A program made the position numbers and the translations under genes. Positions 42,818-53,264 of a stretch of DNA of 64,000 bases are shown here, piece after piece. The stretch spans positions 57,501 to 121,500 of the forward strand of contig NZ_KB910516.1 in the NCBI RefSeq assembly GCF_000372825.1, in the 5' to 3' direction. Under the pieces are notes generated by a model that was given only the letters and a program-made list of their open reading frames with translations, made no database searches and had not been told where the DNA came from. Positions within the stretch are counted from its first letter, which is position 1, and every line of letters begins with the position of its first letter. This DNA is from Methylobacterium sp. 77. Its GTDB lineage: Bacteria; Pseudomonadota; Alphaproteobacteria; Rhizobiales; Beijerinckiaceae.

Positions 42818-44125
42818 TCAGGCCGTTCCGAAGACGCGCGTGAAAATCGTATCCACGTGCTTGAAGTGGTAGCCGAGATCGAAGCAATCCTCGATCTGCT
42901 CCGGGCTTAGCGATGCGGTGACGTCCGCGTCGGCCTTCAGCAGCGTGAGGAAATCACCTTCCCCGCGCCAGACCGGCATGGCGTTGCGCTGAACCAGCCG
43001 ATAGGCATCCTCACGCGAGACGCCGGCCTGGGTCAGGGCCAGCAGCACACGCTGCGAGTGGACGAGGCCGCCGAGCTTGTCGAGGTTGCGCTGCATCTGC
43101 TCGGGATAGATCAGCAGCTTGTCGATCACGCCGGTGAGCCGCGCCAGGGCGAAGTCGAGGGTCACCGTCGCGTCGGGTCCGATCATGCGCTCGACAGAGG
43201 AATGCGAGATGTCGCGCTCGTGCCAGAGCGCCACGTTCTCCATGGCGGGCAGGGCGAAGCTGCGCACCATGCGGGCGAGGCCGGTCAGGTTCTCGGTCAG
43301 CACGGGGTTGCGCTTGTGCGGCATGGCGGACGAGCCCTTCTGGCCCTCCGAGAAGAACTCTTCCGCCTCGAGGACTTCGGTCCGCTGAAGGTGGCGCACC
43401 TCGATGGAGAGCCGCTCCACCGAGCTTGCGACGACGCCGAGCACGGCGAAGAACATGGCGTGGCGGTCGCGCGGGATGACCTGGGTCGAGACCGGCTCGG
43501 GGGTCAGACCCATCGCCTTGGCGACGTATTCCTCAACGCGCGGGTCGATATTGGCGAAGGTGCCGACGGCGCCCGAGATCGCGCAGGTGGCGACTTCCTC
43601 ACGGGCGGCGACGAGACGGGCCCGCGCGCGCTCGAACTCCGCATAGGCCTGGGCGAGCTTGAGACCGAAGGTGACCGGCTCGGCATGGATGCCGTGCGAG
43701 CGGCCGATGGTCGGTGTCAGCTTGTGCTCGAAGGCCCGGCGCTTGATTGCCGCAAGCAGCGCATCGACGTCCTTGATCAGGATATCGGCGGCGCGGACGA
43801 GCTGGACGTTGAAGCAGGTGTCGAGCACGTCCGACGAGGTCATGCCCTGGTGCACGAAGCGCGCATCGGGACCGACGATCTCGGCGAGATGCGTCAGGAA
43901 GGCGATGACGTCGTGCTTGGTCACGGCTTCGATGGCGTCGATCCGCGCGACGTCGAACACCGCGTCGCGGCCCTTCTCCCAGATCGTATCGGCGGCTTCC
44001 TTGGGCACCACGCCGATCTCGGCGAGCGCCGTGGTGGCATGCGCCTCGATCTCGAACCAGATCCGGAAGCGGCTTTCGGGCGACCAGATCGCCGTCATCT
44101 CGGGGCGGCTGTAACGGGAGATCAT
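42818..44125 (-). CDS. purB: Adenylosuccinate lyase
   Basis: 435 residues from ATG 44125 ([20 protein letters not shown]), the standard start of this clade. It removes fumarate from adenylosuccinate and SAICAR in purine synthesis. The fumarase/aspartase superfamily signature [16 protein letters not shown] is intact, with catalytic His regions TSSDVLDTC and [14 protein letters not shown]. Same strand as purA, separated by two unrelated genes, so co-regulation rather than a tight operon. Confidence 0.97.
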   Translation of the reverse strand: MISRYSRPEMTAIWSPESRFRIWFEIEAHATTALAEIGVVPKEAADTIWEKGRDAVFDVARIDAIEAVTKHDVIAFLTHLAEIVGPDARFVHQGMTSSDVLDTCFNVQLVRAADILIKDVDALLAAIKRRAFEHKLTPTIGRSHGIHAEPVTFGLKLAQAYAEFERARARLVAAREEVATCAISGAVGTFANIDPRVEEYVAKAMGLTPEPVSTQVIPRDRHAMFFAVLGVVASSVERLSIEVRHLQRTEVLEAEEFFSEGQKGSSAMPHKRNPVLTENLTGLARMVRSFALPAMENVALWHERDISHSSVERMIGPDATVTLDFALARLTGVIDKLLIYPEQMQRNLDKLGGLVHSQRVLLALTQAGVSREDAYRLVQRNAMPVWRGEGDFLTLLKADADVTASLSPEQIEDCFDLGYHFKHVDTIFTRVFGTA

Positions 44126-44492
44126 GCGGCGCCTCGGGTCAATGCGTCTGGGGATGAAGCTGGCGCCTAGCATGAGCGAGGCGTGCGCTCAACGCGGAGG
44201 GTCGCGGAGCGCTCCAAGGGCTGTGGCAATTATGCATCGCAAGCGCGGCGCGCGTCACAATTCAGAAACATTGCCGGACAGGGCGCCCACAAATTTTCGA
44301 TGGTCGCGTCGGCGTTTGGCGTTCTTTCTGGAACGAATATTAGAATCACTATGAAATTTATCCGCCGAATAAGTCAGTCGAAGGTATTTCATAATCAAAT
44401 CCGTCTGAGTACAGCCCAAAAATCAATGCGGTGAAAAGCCGATTGCTGCCGAATGATGCAAAATAATACCTAATCAAAGACGAGGCTTGTTG
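44126..44492. other. Intergenic control region between purB and the TonB receptor gene
   Basis: 367 bases separating the divergent purB and siderophore receptor genes. From about 44330 to 44480 it is AT-rich (for example ACGAATATTAGAATCACTATG), the probable promoter and operator zone of the receptor. I looked for a clear Fur, RirA or Irr box and found none I would defend. Confidence 0.5.
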
Positions 44493-46658
44493 ATGTCCCG
44501 CCCTGCAAACAGGCACCCGATCACGCTTGCGTTCACGACGACATTGTTGGCCGGTATGAGCGCAGCGAGTGCGCAGAACTCCACCGAGAACCCTGCCACG
44601 CCTGTTGCCGTGACTCTCGATCAGCTGAGTGTGGACGGCTTGCAGGGCGCCACGATCGGTTATCTGACGACGCGCACGCGAAGTGCCACGAAAACGGATA
44701 CGCCACTCATCGATACGCCCCAATCGGTCAGCGTCGTGACCCGGCAACAGATCCTCGACCAGGGAATTCAGAGCGTCTCGGAGGCGATCCGTTACGTGCC
44801 GGGCGTCATTCCGCACCAGGGCGAGGGCAATCGCGATGACGTCGTCATCCGCGGTCAGCGTTCGAATGCCGATTTCTTCGTCAACGGCATTCGAGACGAT
44901 GTCCAATATTACCGCGATCTCTACAACGTCCAGCGCATCGAGGTCCTGAAAGGGCCGAACGCGATGATCTTCGGCCGCGGCGGCGGCGGCGGAATCATCA
45001 ACCGCGTGCTCAAGGATGCGGACGGCGTCCCGCTTCGCGAAGTCGTGCTTCAGGGCGGCGAGTACAATAACAAGCGACTGTCCGTCGATGTCGGCGACCG
45101 GGTCAGCGACAGCGCGTATTTCCGGCTCAACGGTGTCGTCGAGGAGAGCGGGACATTTCGAGATTACGTCGATCTGCGCCGCTATGGCGTCAACCCGACG
45201 ATGACCTTCCTGCTCGGCCCGGATACGACGCTCAAGCTGTCCTACGAGTATTTCCACGACGACCGCACCACCGATCGTGGCATCCCCTCACAATACGGGC
45301 GGCCCTACCGATATCGCCAGAACACGGCCACCTATTTCGGAAATCCCGATCTCAGCTACGCGAGGGTGGACGCCAATATCGCCACCGCGACGCTCGATCA
45401 TCGCTTCGAGACCGGCGTGCAGATGCACAGCCAGTTGCGGTTCGCAGATTATCAGAAGTTCTACCAGAACGTTTACCCGAACATCCGCTCGCCCGTCGTC
45501 TCGGGGCCGACCGGAGATACGGCAACGTTGTCGGCTTATAACAACGAGTCGAACCGGACGAATTATTTCAGCCAGAACGACTTCACCTATAAGTTCGCCA
45601 CCGGCCCGCTGTTGCATACGCTACTTGCCGGGTTCGAGATCGGCTATCAGGAAGGCTTGGCGTTTCGAAAGGATGGTTTCTTCGATTCCAACGGAACGCA
45701 GAACCTCGTGGTGAATGCGCTCGCCCCGGTCAGCCGGGTGCCTGTCACGTTCCGCAATATCGCGAGCGGCAGCAACAGCCGCTACGATCTCGGGCTCGCC
45801 GCCCTCTATGCCCAGGACCAGATCGAGATCGGCCCGCACCTGCAGCTCATCGGCGGATTGCGCTACGACCATTTCGATTTCTCGGCCACCGACCGGCGCA
45901 ACCAGGTCACCGTCGGCCGCATCGACGACCTGATCTCACCGCGCGCCGGCATCGTGATCAAGCCGCTCGAGAACGTCGCGTTCTACGGCAGCTACAGCAT
46001 CTCCTACCTGCCTTCGGCGGGCGACCAGTTCAGCACCTTGTCTCCGGGGCTCGCGATCTCGGAGCCGGAACGGTTCGAGAATGCCGAGATCGGCGTGAAG
46101 GTCGACGTCTCTCCCGTGCTTCAGCTCACGGGTGCCCTGTACAATCTCGACCGCTTCAACCAGCGGCTTCCCGACCCGAACAATGCCGGCTTCTTCCTCG
46201 CCTCCGGCCAGACGAAGACGCAAGGTGCCGAGATCGGCGCCAACGGCTACGTCACGGATTGGTGGCAGATCGCCGGCGGCTACGCTTTCACCGACGCCCG
46301 GATCACGAACGGTTTCAGCATGGGCGCAACGGTCATCCAGCCGGGTAACCGCGTCGGGCTCGTGCCGTTCAACGCTTTCACCTTGTGGAACAAGTTCGAG
46401 GTGACGCCGGAATTCTCCTTCGGCGTCGGCTTCATCAACCAGACCCACACCTTTGCCGCATCCGACGATGCCGTGCGGTTGCCGAGCTATACCCGCTTCG
46501 ACCTGGGGCTCTTCTACCGGATCACCGATACGATCCGCGCCCAGGTGAATGTCGAGAACGTCTTCGACCGGAAATACATCGCCACCGCGGACGGCAACAA
46601 CAACATCAGCCCCGGTGCGCCACGGCTGATCCGTGCGCAGATCATCGCGCGGTTCTGA
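44493..46658 (+). CDS. TonB-dependent siderophore receptor
   Basis: 721 residues from ATG 44493 with GAGG at 44482-44485. Signal peptide of about 28 residues (ITLAFTTTLLAGMSAASAQ), plug domain (TPLIDTPQSVSVVTRQQILDQ, VRIRG-like VVIRGQRSNADFFVNGIRDD, VEVLKGPNAMIFGRGGGGGIINRV), then the 22-strand barrel ending in IRAQIIARF with terminal Phe. Sequence features group it with FhuE/FpvA/Fiu-type ferric-siderophore receptors. No signalling extension is present, so no sigma/anti-sigma pair is expected. No siderophore ABC transporter or TonB gene is nearby. Confidence 0.93.
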   Translation: MSRPANRHPITLAFTTTLLAGMSAASAQNSTENPATPVAVTLDQLSVDGLQGATIGYLTTRTRSATKTDTPLIDTPQSVSVVTRQQILDQGIQSVSEAIRYVPGVIPHQGEGNRDDVVIRGQRSNADFFVNGIRDDVQYYRDLYNVQRIEVLKGPNAMIFGRGGGGGIINRVLKDADGVPLREVVLQGGEYNNKRLSVDVGDRVSDSAYFRLNGVVEESGTFRDYVDLRRYGVNPTMTFLLGPDTTLKLSYEYFHDDRTTDRGIPSQYGRPYRYRQNTATYFGNPDLSYARVDANIATATLDHRFETGVQMHSQLRFADYQKFYQNVYPNIRSPVVSGPTGDTATLSAYNNESNRTNYFSQNDFTYKFATGPLLHTLLAGFEIGYQEGLAFRKDGFFDSNGTQNLVVNALAPVSRVPVTFRNIASGSNSRYDLGLAALYAQDQIEIGPHLQLIGGLRYDHFDFSATDRRNQVTVGRIDDLISPRAGIVIKPLENVAFYGSYSISYLPSAGDQFSTLSPGLAISEPERFENAEIGVKVDVSPVLQLTGALYNLDRFNQRLPDPNNAGFFLASGQTKTQGAEIGANGYVTDWWQIAGGYAFTDARITNGFSMGATVIQPGNRVGLVPFNAFTLWNKFEVTPEFSFGVGFINQTHTFAASDDAVRLPSYTRFDLGLFYRITDTIRAQVNVENVFDRKYIATADGNNNISPGAPRLIRAQIIARF

Positions 46659-46686
46659 ATGCGGGATCACGGCTGGCGGCGGCCTG

Positions 46687-47433
46687 CTATTCCACCCGCT
46701 GCCAGCCGGCCCCCATCAACCGTTCCTGAGGGCGGAAACGGGCCTTGTAGTCCATCTTTCGCGAGCCATCGACCCAGTATCCGAGATAGAGATACGGCAG
46801 GCCGAGCGAGACGGCCCGGCGGATATGGTCGAGGATCATGTAGGTCCCGAGCGAGCGCTGGGCCTCCGTCGGATCGTAGAAAGAATAGACCATCGACAGC
46901 CCGTCGGAGAGGACGTCCGTGAGGCAGAGGGCGACCGTCGGGCCGATACCCCGTCCGTTGATCGCCGTATCCGGGCCGCGCCTGCGGTAGGCCACGAGAT
47001 GCGTGTCGACGTGGCTGTCCTCGATCATCATGGCGTAGTCGAGCACGGTCATGTCGACCATGCCGCCGTCACCGTGGCGCGCGTCGAGATAGCGGCGGAA
47101 GAGGGCGTATTGTTCGGAGGCCGGGCGATTGGGCTCGGGATTGCCGATGAGGTCCGCGTTGCGCTGAAGGATGCGGCGCTGGCTCGCCGAGGCGACGAAA
47201 TCCGCCACCACGACCCGCACCGAGATACAGGCCCGGCACGTCTCGCAGGCCGGGCGATAGGCGATGGTCTGTGAGCGGCGGAAACCGCCCTGGGTCAGGA
47301 TTTCGTTGAGGTCGCGGGCGCGGCGTCCCACGAGATGCGTGAACACCTTCCGCTCCTCCTGACCCGGCAGGTAGGGGCAGGGCGAAGGCGCCGTCAGGTA
47401 GAATTGCGGGGTGTCGCGGGGATGGCTTGTCAC
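46687..47433 (-). CDS. bpt: Aspartate/glutamate leucyltransferase (Bpt/ATE family)
   Basis: 248 residues. N-end-rule aminoacyl-tRNA-protein transferase: attaches Leu to N-terminal Asp/Glu, marking proteins for ClpS/Clp[18 protein letters not shown] at the N-terminus and the cysteine cluster [15 protein letters not shown] are diagnostic of the ATE N-terminal domain; [26 protein letters not shown] and [20 protein letters not shown] identify the C-terminal GNAT-like domain. The DP-x-E-x-R-x-S-L-G motif is complete. It converges on the TonB receptor gene (28-base gap). Confidence 0.95.
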   Translation of the reverse strand: MTSHPRDTPQFYLTAPSPCPYLPGQEERKVFTHLVGRRARDLNEILTQGGFRRSQTIAYRPACETCRACISVRVVVADFVASASQRRILQRNADLIGNPEPNRPASEQYALFRRYLDARHGDGGMVDMTVLDYAMMIEDSHVDTHLVAYRRRGPDTAINGRGIGPTVALCLTDVLSDGLSMVYSFYDPTEAQRSLGTYMILDHIRRAVSLGLPYLYLGYWVDGSRKMDYKARFRPQERLMGAGWQRVE

Positions 47434-47542
47434 GCTGTCAGTAGCTCGCGGGATGCGGGGCGCGCCACGCGCCTCGCATTCTTGAGTGTATCCGCAACTG
47501 CTCCCGGCTCAATATCCGAGGCGGCGCGGCGGAAAGAAAATC

Positions 47543-48043
47543 TCACCCTGCGCGGACAACCGCGAGACCGACGAGGACATCGTGCCCGAGTCGGCGGTCC
47601 GGCCTCACCAGTCCGAACAGGATATCGACGAACCAGAGCAGGAACGTCGAGATGGCGACGTAGAAGAGCAGGGCGTGGATGGCGGCGGTGATGAAATCCA
47701 CCCGCAGGCCGCTCGCCGGTGTCACGACGCGCAAGCCCATCATCCTCATCCCCCACGTGCTCTGGGACGCGCCGCCCACCGTCACCGCGCTATAGAGGAT
47801 GCCGCTCGCCGGCAGGATCGCGAACAGCGTCCAGCCGAGTCCGAACGTCAGGACCCCGACCACCGTGATCGCGAGGGTGAGGAGCGCGGTGAAACCGAGG
47901 ATGAACAGGATGTCGAGGAGATAGGCGACGAAGCGCGCGCCGAGGCTCGCCCGCACGAAAGGTATCGGAAGGTTGGGAGGTAAGCCCGTCCCATAGCGCT
48001 CGGCATAACCGGCGGGTTCGTAGCCAAGAGGCGTGTTGAGCAT
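47543..48043 (-). CDS. RDD family membrane protein
   Basis: 166 residues with three hydrophobic helices. RDD-family features: ARFVAYLLDILFILGFTALL near the start (Arg and first Asp of the RDD motif), WGMRMMGLRVV after the second helix, and WFVDILFGLVRPDRRLGHDVLVG at the end. Some RDD proteins are Na+/H+ antiporter-like, others transport-associated; substrate unknown. In alphaproteobacteria the gene is often beside bpt, as here, 109 bases away on the same strand. Confidence 0.87.
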   Translation of the reverse strand: MLNTPLGYEPAGYAERYGTGLPPNLPIPFVRASLGARFVAYLLDILFILGFTALLTLAITVVGVLTFGLGWTLFAILPASGILYSAVTVGGASQSTWGMRMMGLRVVTPASGLRVDFITAAIHALLFYVAISTFLLWFVDILFGLVRPDRRLGHDVLVGLAVVRAG

Positions 48044-48143
48044 GGCCGGTAGCCTTTTCGAGCGGAGACGATTCCCCTTTGAGAGAAGACATGGGAGGGG
48101 GCACGCCTCCGCTCAAGGCCGGCCCCGTTCCCCAGTTTACCGT

Positions 48144-49202
48144 TCAGGCGGATTGCTCGATCACGCCACGCCAGCCGAGACCACGATAGGTCTCGTAGCC
48201 CGGCGTCTCGTGGAAGGCGACGAGACGGCCCGCCGTGTCGATGTAGCTTCCCTGAACCTGCCCGCCGGCACGGAGGGGATAGCGCTCGGAGAGGATGCCC
48301 TTGCCCTTCGAACAGGCGATGACGCGGTTCTCCGCATCGAGCAGCATGACGCGGCTATGGTCCCGTTCCGCAGGCGCGAGGCGGACGCCCTCGACGATGG
48401 TGCGTGCCTGCGGCTCCCAGTCGAAATGGATCGCGAGAAAGCCGATCGGTTGGCCATTGGTCTCGCCGCCCTCTCGCACGGAGGCGACGTAAGTCGCGCT
48501 CTGAGATCCGTTCAACGCGGCGAGCCGCGCCACGTTGGCGACGGCGAAATCGTCGCCCGATGCGAGCGGCTTGGCCTGGGCGAACCAGGGTTCGCGGCTC
48601 ACGTCATGACCAAGGATATCGAACCGGTCGGGCCGGCCGTTGGCAATCACCTTGCCGTCGAGGCTGCATAGCCAGAGATCGAGATAGACCGTGTAGGCGG
48701 ACAGGATGACCCCGAGCCTCTGCGAGGCGTGGGCCGTGGCGGCGTCCGTAGGGTCAAGGGCGCATTCGACCACTGCGGCGTCGGTTGCCCACCACCTCAC
48801 ATCGCAGGTGCGCTCGTAGAGGTTCCGATCGATGATTTCGACGGCATTGAGGGCGAGATCGATGCAACGGGCTGCCCGCCCTTCGCTCGTGAGGTGCTCC
48901 ACGGCCTTCGTCAGTGTATCGACACCGTCACCCAAGGCATTGCCGAGGCTCGAGACGAGCCCTTCGATCTCGCCGGCCACGCTGCGGACCTCGTTGGCGA
49001 CGACCGAGAAACCGGCGCCGCGTTCGCCGGCATGGGCCGCTTCGATGAGCGCGTTCATGGCGAGCAGGTTCATGCGTCGCGTGATCGACTTGATCGATCC
49101 TATGCTGTGATCGGTGAGAGATTTCAGCTGTCGCGTCGATGTCTCGACGAGCATCGACAGATTGTCGGCCGGCTGCGCGGCTTCGGTGCATTTCGGTGAC
49201 AT
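48144..49202 (-). CDS. Soluble MCP-like sensor: short methyl-accepting signalling hairpin followed by cache/PAS-like domain
   Basis: 352 residues, no transmembrane helix. Residues about 25-85 contain a reduced chemotaxis signalling tip (MNLLAMNALIEAAHAGERGA then GFSVVANEVRSVA), equivalent to the CheA/CheW contact region, but the long coiled-coil methylation helices are missing. Residues about 120-352 form a cache-like sensor fold (LDLWLCSLDGKVIANGRPDR, VSREPWFAQAKPLASGDDFA, FLAIHFDWEPQARTIVE, LLDAENRVIACSKG). The order is reversed from normal receptors. It might sense a cytosolic ligand and act as a small CheW-binding or non-chemotactic signalling protein; that is inference. Confidence 0.75.
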   Translation of the reverse strand: MSPKCTEAAQPADNLSMLVETSTRQLKSLTDHSIGSIKSITRRMNLLAMNALIEAAHAGERGAGFSVVANEVRSVAGEIEGLVSSLGNALGDGVDTLTKAVEHLTSEGRAARCIDLALNAVEIIDRNLYERTCDVRWWATDAAVVECALDPTDAATAHASQRLGVILSAYTVYLDLWLCSLDGKVIANGRPDRFDILGHDVSREPWFAQAKPLASGDDFAVANVARLAALNGSQSATYVASVREGGETNGQPIGFLAIHFDWEPQARTIVEGVRLAPAERDHSRVMLLDAENRVIACSKGKGILSERYPLRAGGQVQGSYIDTAGRLVAFHETPGYETYRGLGWRGVIEQSA

Positions 49203-49378
49203 GGCAACTCTCGAGATGCGTAGGCCACGTTTCGAGCCTGGTATTTTTAGTCTTAAGATAGAGTGGAAGCTTGGTAGTCAGCGGCGTCGAAACGATTTGA
49301 CCGAGTTCGATCGGAGATATTCTCGTTGTTCAGACCGAGAAAATCGTCGCAATAACGATGCCACGTCTATGGCGATGC

Positions 49379-49735
49379 CTAGCGTGGTGATGCGGGATCG
49401 CTGGCCTCGGCGTCCGGCGTATCGAGATAGTATCGTTTCAGCATGAAAAGCGCGCCGCCTGTGATCGCTTTGTGATCAAGGCGGATGGCCGACAGCCCTG
49501 CACCGCTCTCGAACAGGCAGTCGATGCGGTGCTGACGGTTGCCCAAGGCGTAATCGACGCGCACGCTTTCGGGCGCCGACCCACGGCCGACATGCAGCAG
49601 ACGCGGGTTGAGATCGGAGGCGACCAGCGCCGGGAGCGTCCGCCGACAGGTCGTGATCCGCTGCCGATCGATGGAGCTGTCGCAGCCTGCCAGAAACAGG
49701 ATCGTGCAAAGGGCCGCGACGGCCCGCAGGCGCAT
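49379..49735 (-). CDS. Small lipoprotein
   Basis: 118 residues. Lipoprotein signal peptide MRLRAVAALCTILFLAGCDS with lipobox LAGC, so it should be lipid-anchored at Cys 18. The remainder contains two further cysteines (TTCRRT, RIDCLFES) and a beta-rich sequence (VRVDYALGNRQHRIDC, LSAIRLDHKAITGGALFMLKRYYL). No known family recognised. Its ATG begins one base after the hemB stop, so it is translationally linked to hemB, an association worth noting but not explained. Confidence 0.75.
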   Translation of the reverse strand: MRLRAVAALCTILFLAGCDSSIDRQRITTCRRTLPALVASDLNPRLLHVGRGSAPESVRVDYALGNRQHRIDCLFESGAGLSAIRLDHKAITGGALFMLKRYYLDTPDAEASDPASPR

Positions 49736-49736
49736 C

Positions 49737-50813
<1,077 letters not shown>

Positions 50814-51028
50814 TCACGGGCGCGTCGAGGTCGGCGTATCACATCCCCAAAACTCTTCGAAACCCGGGCCGATCGCCGCTGTCCGATTGACGCGGCATCC
50901 CGGACTTCGTCTAAGCGACGCCCTGGGCGCGATTTTTTCTCACGCCGGCTCGACGCGTAGCCGGTGGAACCCCTCCGCTCTGCCAGGGCCAGGCAGCCTT
51001 CCGATGGGAGGCTTATCGGAGACAATGG

Positions 51029-52105
51029 ATGACGGGCGCGGACGAGCCGGAGATCCTTTTCGAGCGGCGCGGTGAGGCCGGGCTCATCACCCTGAACCGG
51101 CCTCGATCCCTCAACGCGCTGACATTCGCCATGTCGACGGCGATGTACGGCGCCTTGGCGGAATGGGAGAGCGACCGGACCGTGACCCGCGTCATTGTCC
51201 GTGGCCGCGGCGGCCGGGCCTTCTGCGCGGGCGGCGACATCCGCCAGATCTACGATCTCGCCCGCTTGGGACGCCAGGAGGACGTGAAGAAGTTCTGGCT
51301 CGCGGAGTACCATCTCAACGCGTATGTGAAGCGCTACACCAAGCCTTACGTTTCCCTGATCGAGGGGATCGTCATGGGCGGCGGGGTCGGGCTCTCCCTG
51401 CACGGCAGCCACCGCGTCTCCTCGGAGCGATATGCCTTGGCGATGCCCGAGGTCGGGATCGGCTTCTTTCCCGATGTCGGCATGACCTATTCGCTGCCGC
51501 GCCTCGCCAACCGCTCCGGAACCTACCTGGCCCTCACCGGTGCCAGGGTCGGTGCGGGCGATGCCCTCGCCCTCGGGCTTGCCACGCATCACTCCGAGGC
51601 CGCCGATTTCGATGGCATCGTCGACGACCTCGCGAAGGGCGGCTCCATCGAAGCGGCACTCGACCGCCATGCCACTCCGCGCCCGGAGATCGGTCCCGTC
51701 ATCGCCCAGGCGGAGACGATCGCTGCCTGCTTTTCGGCAGCCAGCGTGACCGAGATCCTCGCCAGGCTCGACGAGAATGGGTCTTCCTTCGCCATCGAGA
51801 CCGCCGCGCTGATGCGCACCCGCTCTCCGCATTCCCTGTCTATCGCCCATGAGCAGATGCGGCGTGGCATCTCCATGGAGTTCGGCGAGGCGATGCTGGC
51901 GGAATATCGTCTGGCGATGCGCGCCATGGGCTGGCACGACTTCCACGAAGGCGTCCGCGCCGTGCTCGTGGACAAGGACAACCGGCCGGATTGGCACCCT
52001 GCCGACTTGGTGGGCGTGGACCCGGTGGGGATCGCAGAGGCCTTCACCGCGCTGCCTGACGGCGATGAGCCGCGTTTCGATGGATCGGAAGGGATCACGG
52101 CATGA
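51029..52105 (+). CDS. 3-hydroxyisobutyryl-CoA hydrolase (enoyl-CoA hydratase/isomerase superfamily)
   Basis: 358 residues. Crotonase-fold start ILFERRGEAGLITLNRPRSLNALT, oxyanion-hole segment GGRAFCAGGDIRQIYD, then GIVMGGGVGLSLHGSHRV and ERYALAMPEVGIGFFPDVGMTY, the last strongly diagnostic of HIBYL-CoA hydrolase (HIBCH), which has a longer C-terminal region than hydratases. It releases 3-hydroxyisobutyrate in valine degradation. Its TGA overlaps the ATG of the DUF6163 gene. Confidence 0.9.
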   Translation: MTGADEPEILFERRGEAGLITLNRPRSLNALTFAMSTAMYGALAEWESDRTVTRVIVRGRGGRAFCAGGDIRQIYDLARLGRQEDVKKFWLAEYHLNAYVKRYTKPYVSLIEGIVMGGGVGLSLHGSHRVSSERYALAMPEVGIGFFPDVGMTYSLPRLANRSGTYLALTGARVGAGDALALGLATHHSEAADFDGIVDDLAKGGSIEAALDRHATPRPEIGPVIAQAETIAACFSAASVTEILARLDENGSSFAIETAALMRTRSPHSLSIAHEQMRRGISMEFGEAMLAEYRLAMRAMGWHDFHEGVRAVLVDKDNRPDWHPADLVGVDPVGIAEAFTALPDGDEPRFDGSEGITA

Positions 52106-52569
52106 GGGGACTGACCAAGGTCGGCGCGACGCGCGACGGACGCGGGCGTGCCAGTGAAATGGCCGGTGACCGCATCGAACGCTCTCCGCGCGTCCCGCAG
52201 ACCGGTTGGGACGTGGTGCTGGTCTGGTTCATGCGTATCACGGCGCTGTTCTGGGTCGTGAAGGGCATCTCGACCTGGGCGACGATCCTCGACGTCTTTC
52301 CAGGCGCGCGCCCGTTCGAATCCGAACCGCTGGGCCGTCAGACCGTGATCGTCTTCTTTGCCGTTATCGACTTCATGGCGGCGATCGGGCTGTGGCTGAC
52401 CAGCGCCTGGGGCGGTGTAGTCTGGTTGTTGGCCGCCACCAGTGCCGTCACCCTGGCGATCCTGACGCCGCATCTGCTGCCGATGTCGTTGTCCTCCATC
52501 GCAGTTCACGGAAGTATTATTGTGATCTATTTTGCTTTATCTTGGGCTGCCGCTCGCGAGGTCAGGTAA
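52102..52569 (+). CDS. DUF6163-like small membrane protein
   Basis: 155 residues; the ATG overlaps the preceding stop (ATGA). After a 35-residue polar N-terminus there are four hydrophobic helices (VVLVWFMRITALFWVVKGIS, VIVFFAVIDFMAAIGLWLTS, VVWLLAATSAVTLAILTPH, SLSSIAVHGSIIVIYFALSW). This arrangement resembles the DUF6163 family commonly encoded just upstream of ldtR in Hyphomicrobiales. Function unknown; a cell-envelope role is suggested only by proximity to ldtR. Confidence 0.75.
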   Translation: MRGLTKVGATRDGRGRASEMAGDRIERSPRVPQTGWDVVLVWFMRITALFWVVKGISTWATILDVFPGARPFESEPLGRQTVIVFFAVIDFMAAIGLWLTSAWGGVVWLLAATSAVTLAILTPHLLPMSLSSIAVHGSIIVIYFALSWAAAREVR

Positions 52570-52595
52570 ACAACACCTTACTGAATTACTTTCAC

Positions 52596-52626
52596 TTTGC
52601 ATTTACCGACAGAGGTAAATCGCAAA
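52596..52626 (+). promoter_or_regulatory. Candidate LdtR operator upstream of ldtR
   Basis: Imperfect inverted repeat TTTGCATTTACC (52596-52607), six-base spacer, GGTAAATCGCAAA (52614-52626); the arms differ by a single extra G. It lies about 107 bases before the ldtR start, in an AT-rich gap. MarR-family regulators usually bind such palindromes and often autoregulate; TGCATTTA within the left arm resembles, as I recall it, the reported LdtR site. Confidence 0.55.
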
Positions 52627-52732
52627 TTCATCCTATCGCTTAAACCGTCTTTCATCCGTGACTCGTAGATTGGCTTCATAAGCGGTGCCGAACACAACGG
52701 CGCCCGACACAAAACCCTGACGAGGCATTCCG

Positions 52733-53245
52733 ATGAAGTCCCAGTCCGCCAAGGTGATCGACACCAATACTTCCACCGAGACCAACCCCGCTCACGGTTC
52801 CTATCTGGAAGCGCTGCATCTCGTGGAACGCCTTCATCGCCGCCTGCTCGACGTGATCAAGGACGAGTTCGAGCGTCGGGGCCGCGAGGACGTCAACAGC
52901 GTCCAGGCGCTGCTGCTCTACAATATCGGCGACAAGGAACTGACGGCCAGCGAGCTGCGGACCAAGGGTTATTATCTCGGCTCCAACGTCTCCTACAACG
53001 TGAAGAAGCTCGTCGAGGCCGGCTACCTCCACCACGCGCGGTCGAAGACCGACCGCCGTTCGGTCCGGATCAGCCTCACCGACAAGGGCCGCACCATCCA
53101 CGACATCATCCAGGGCCTCTACGACAAGCACGCCCGCACCATCCAGCCGATCGGCGGGATCTCCGACGACGATTTCGGCCGCCTCAACCTCGCTCTCGGC
53201 CGCCTCGAGCGCTTCTGGACCGATCAGATCCGCTACCGCCTCTAA
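52733..53245 (+). CDS. ldtR: MarR-family winged-helix regulator, LdtR-like
   Basis: 170 residues. A polar N-terminus precedes a MarR core: ALHLVERLHRRLLDVIKDEF (dimer helix), SVQALLLYNIGDKELTASELRTKGYYLGSNVSYNV (helix-turn-helix), HHARSKTDRRSVRISLTDKG (wing). The YYLGSNVSYNVKKLVEAGY block is typical of LdtR, first characterised in Candidatus Liberibacter and Sinorhizobium as regulator of L,D-transpeptidase and stress/osmotic genes. Similar to the YhcP-type MarR group too. A 21-bp hairpin closes the gene and tandem pqqA genes face it. Confidence 0.88.
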   Translation: MKSQSAKVIDTNTSTETNPAHGSYLEALHLVERLHRRLLDVIKDEFERRGREDVNSVQALLLYNIGDKELTASELRTKGYYLGSNVSYNVKKLVEAGYLHHARSKTDRRSVRISLTDKGRTIHDIIQGLYDKHARTIQPIGGISDDDFGRLNLALGRLERFWTDQIRYRL

Positions 53246-53264
53246 GGCTGTGACTTAGACGAGA

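Noticed and set aside
44330..44400. Possible Fur, RirA or Irr box before the TonB receptor (ATATTAGAATCACTATGAA)
   Set aside because: Only one half resembles the ICE half site; the second half does not match, so it cannot be called.
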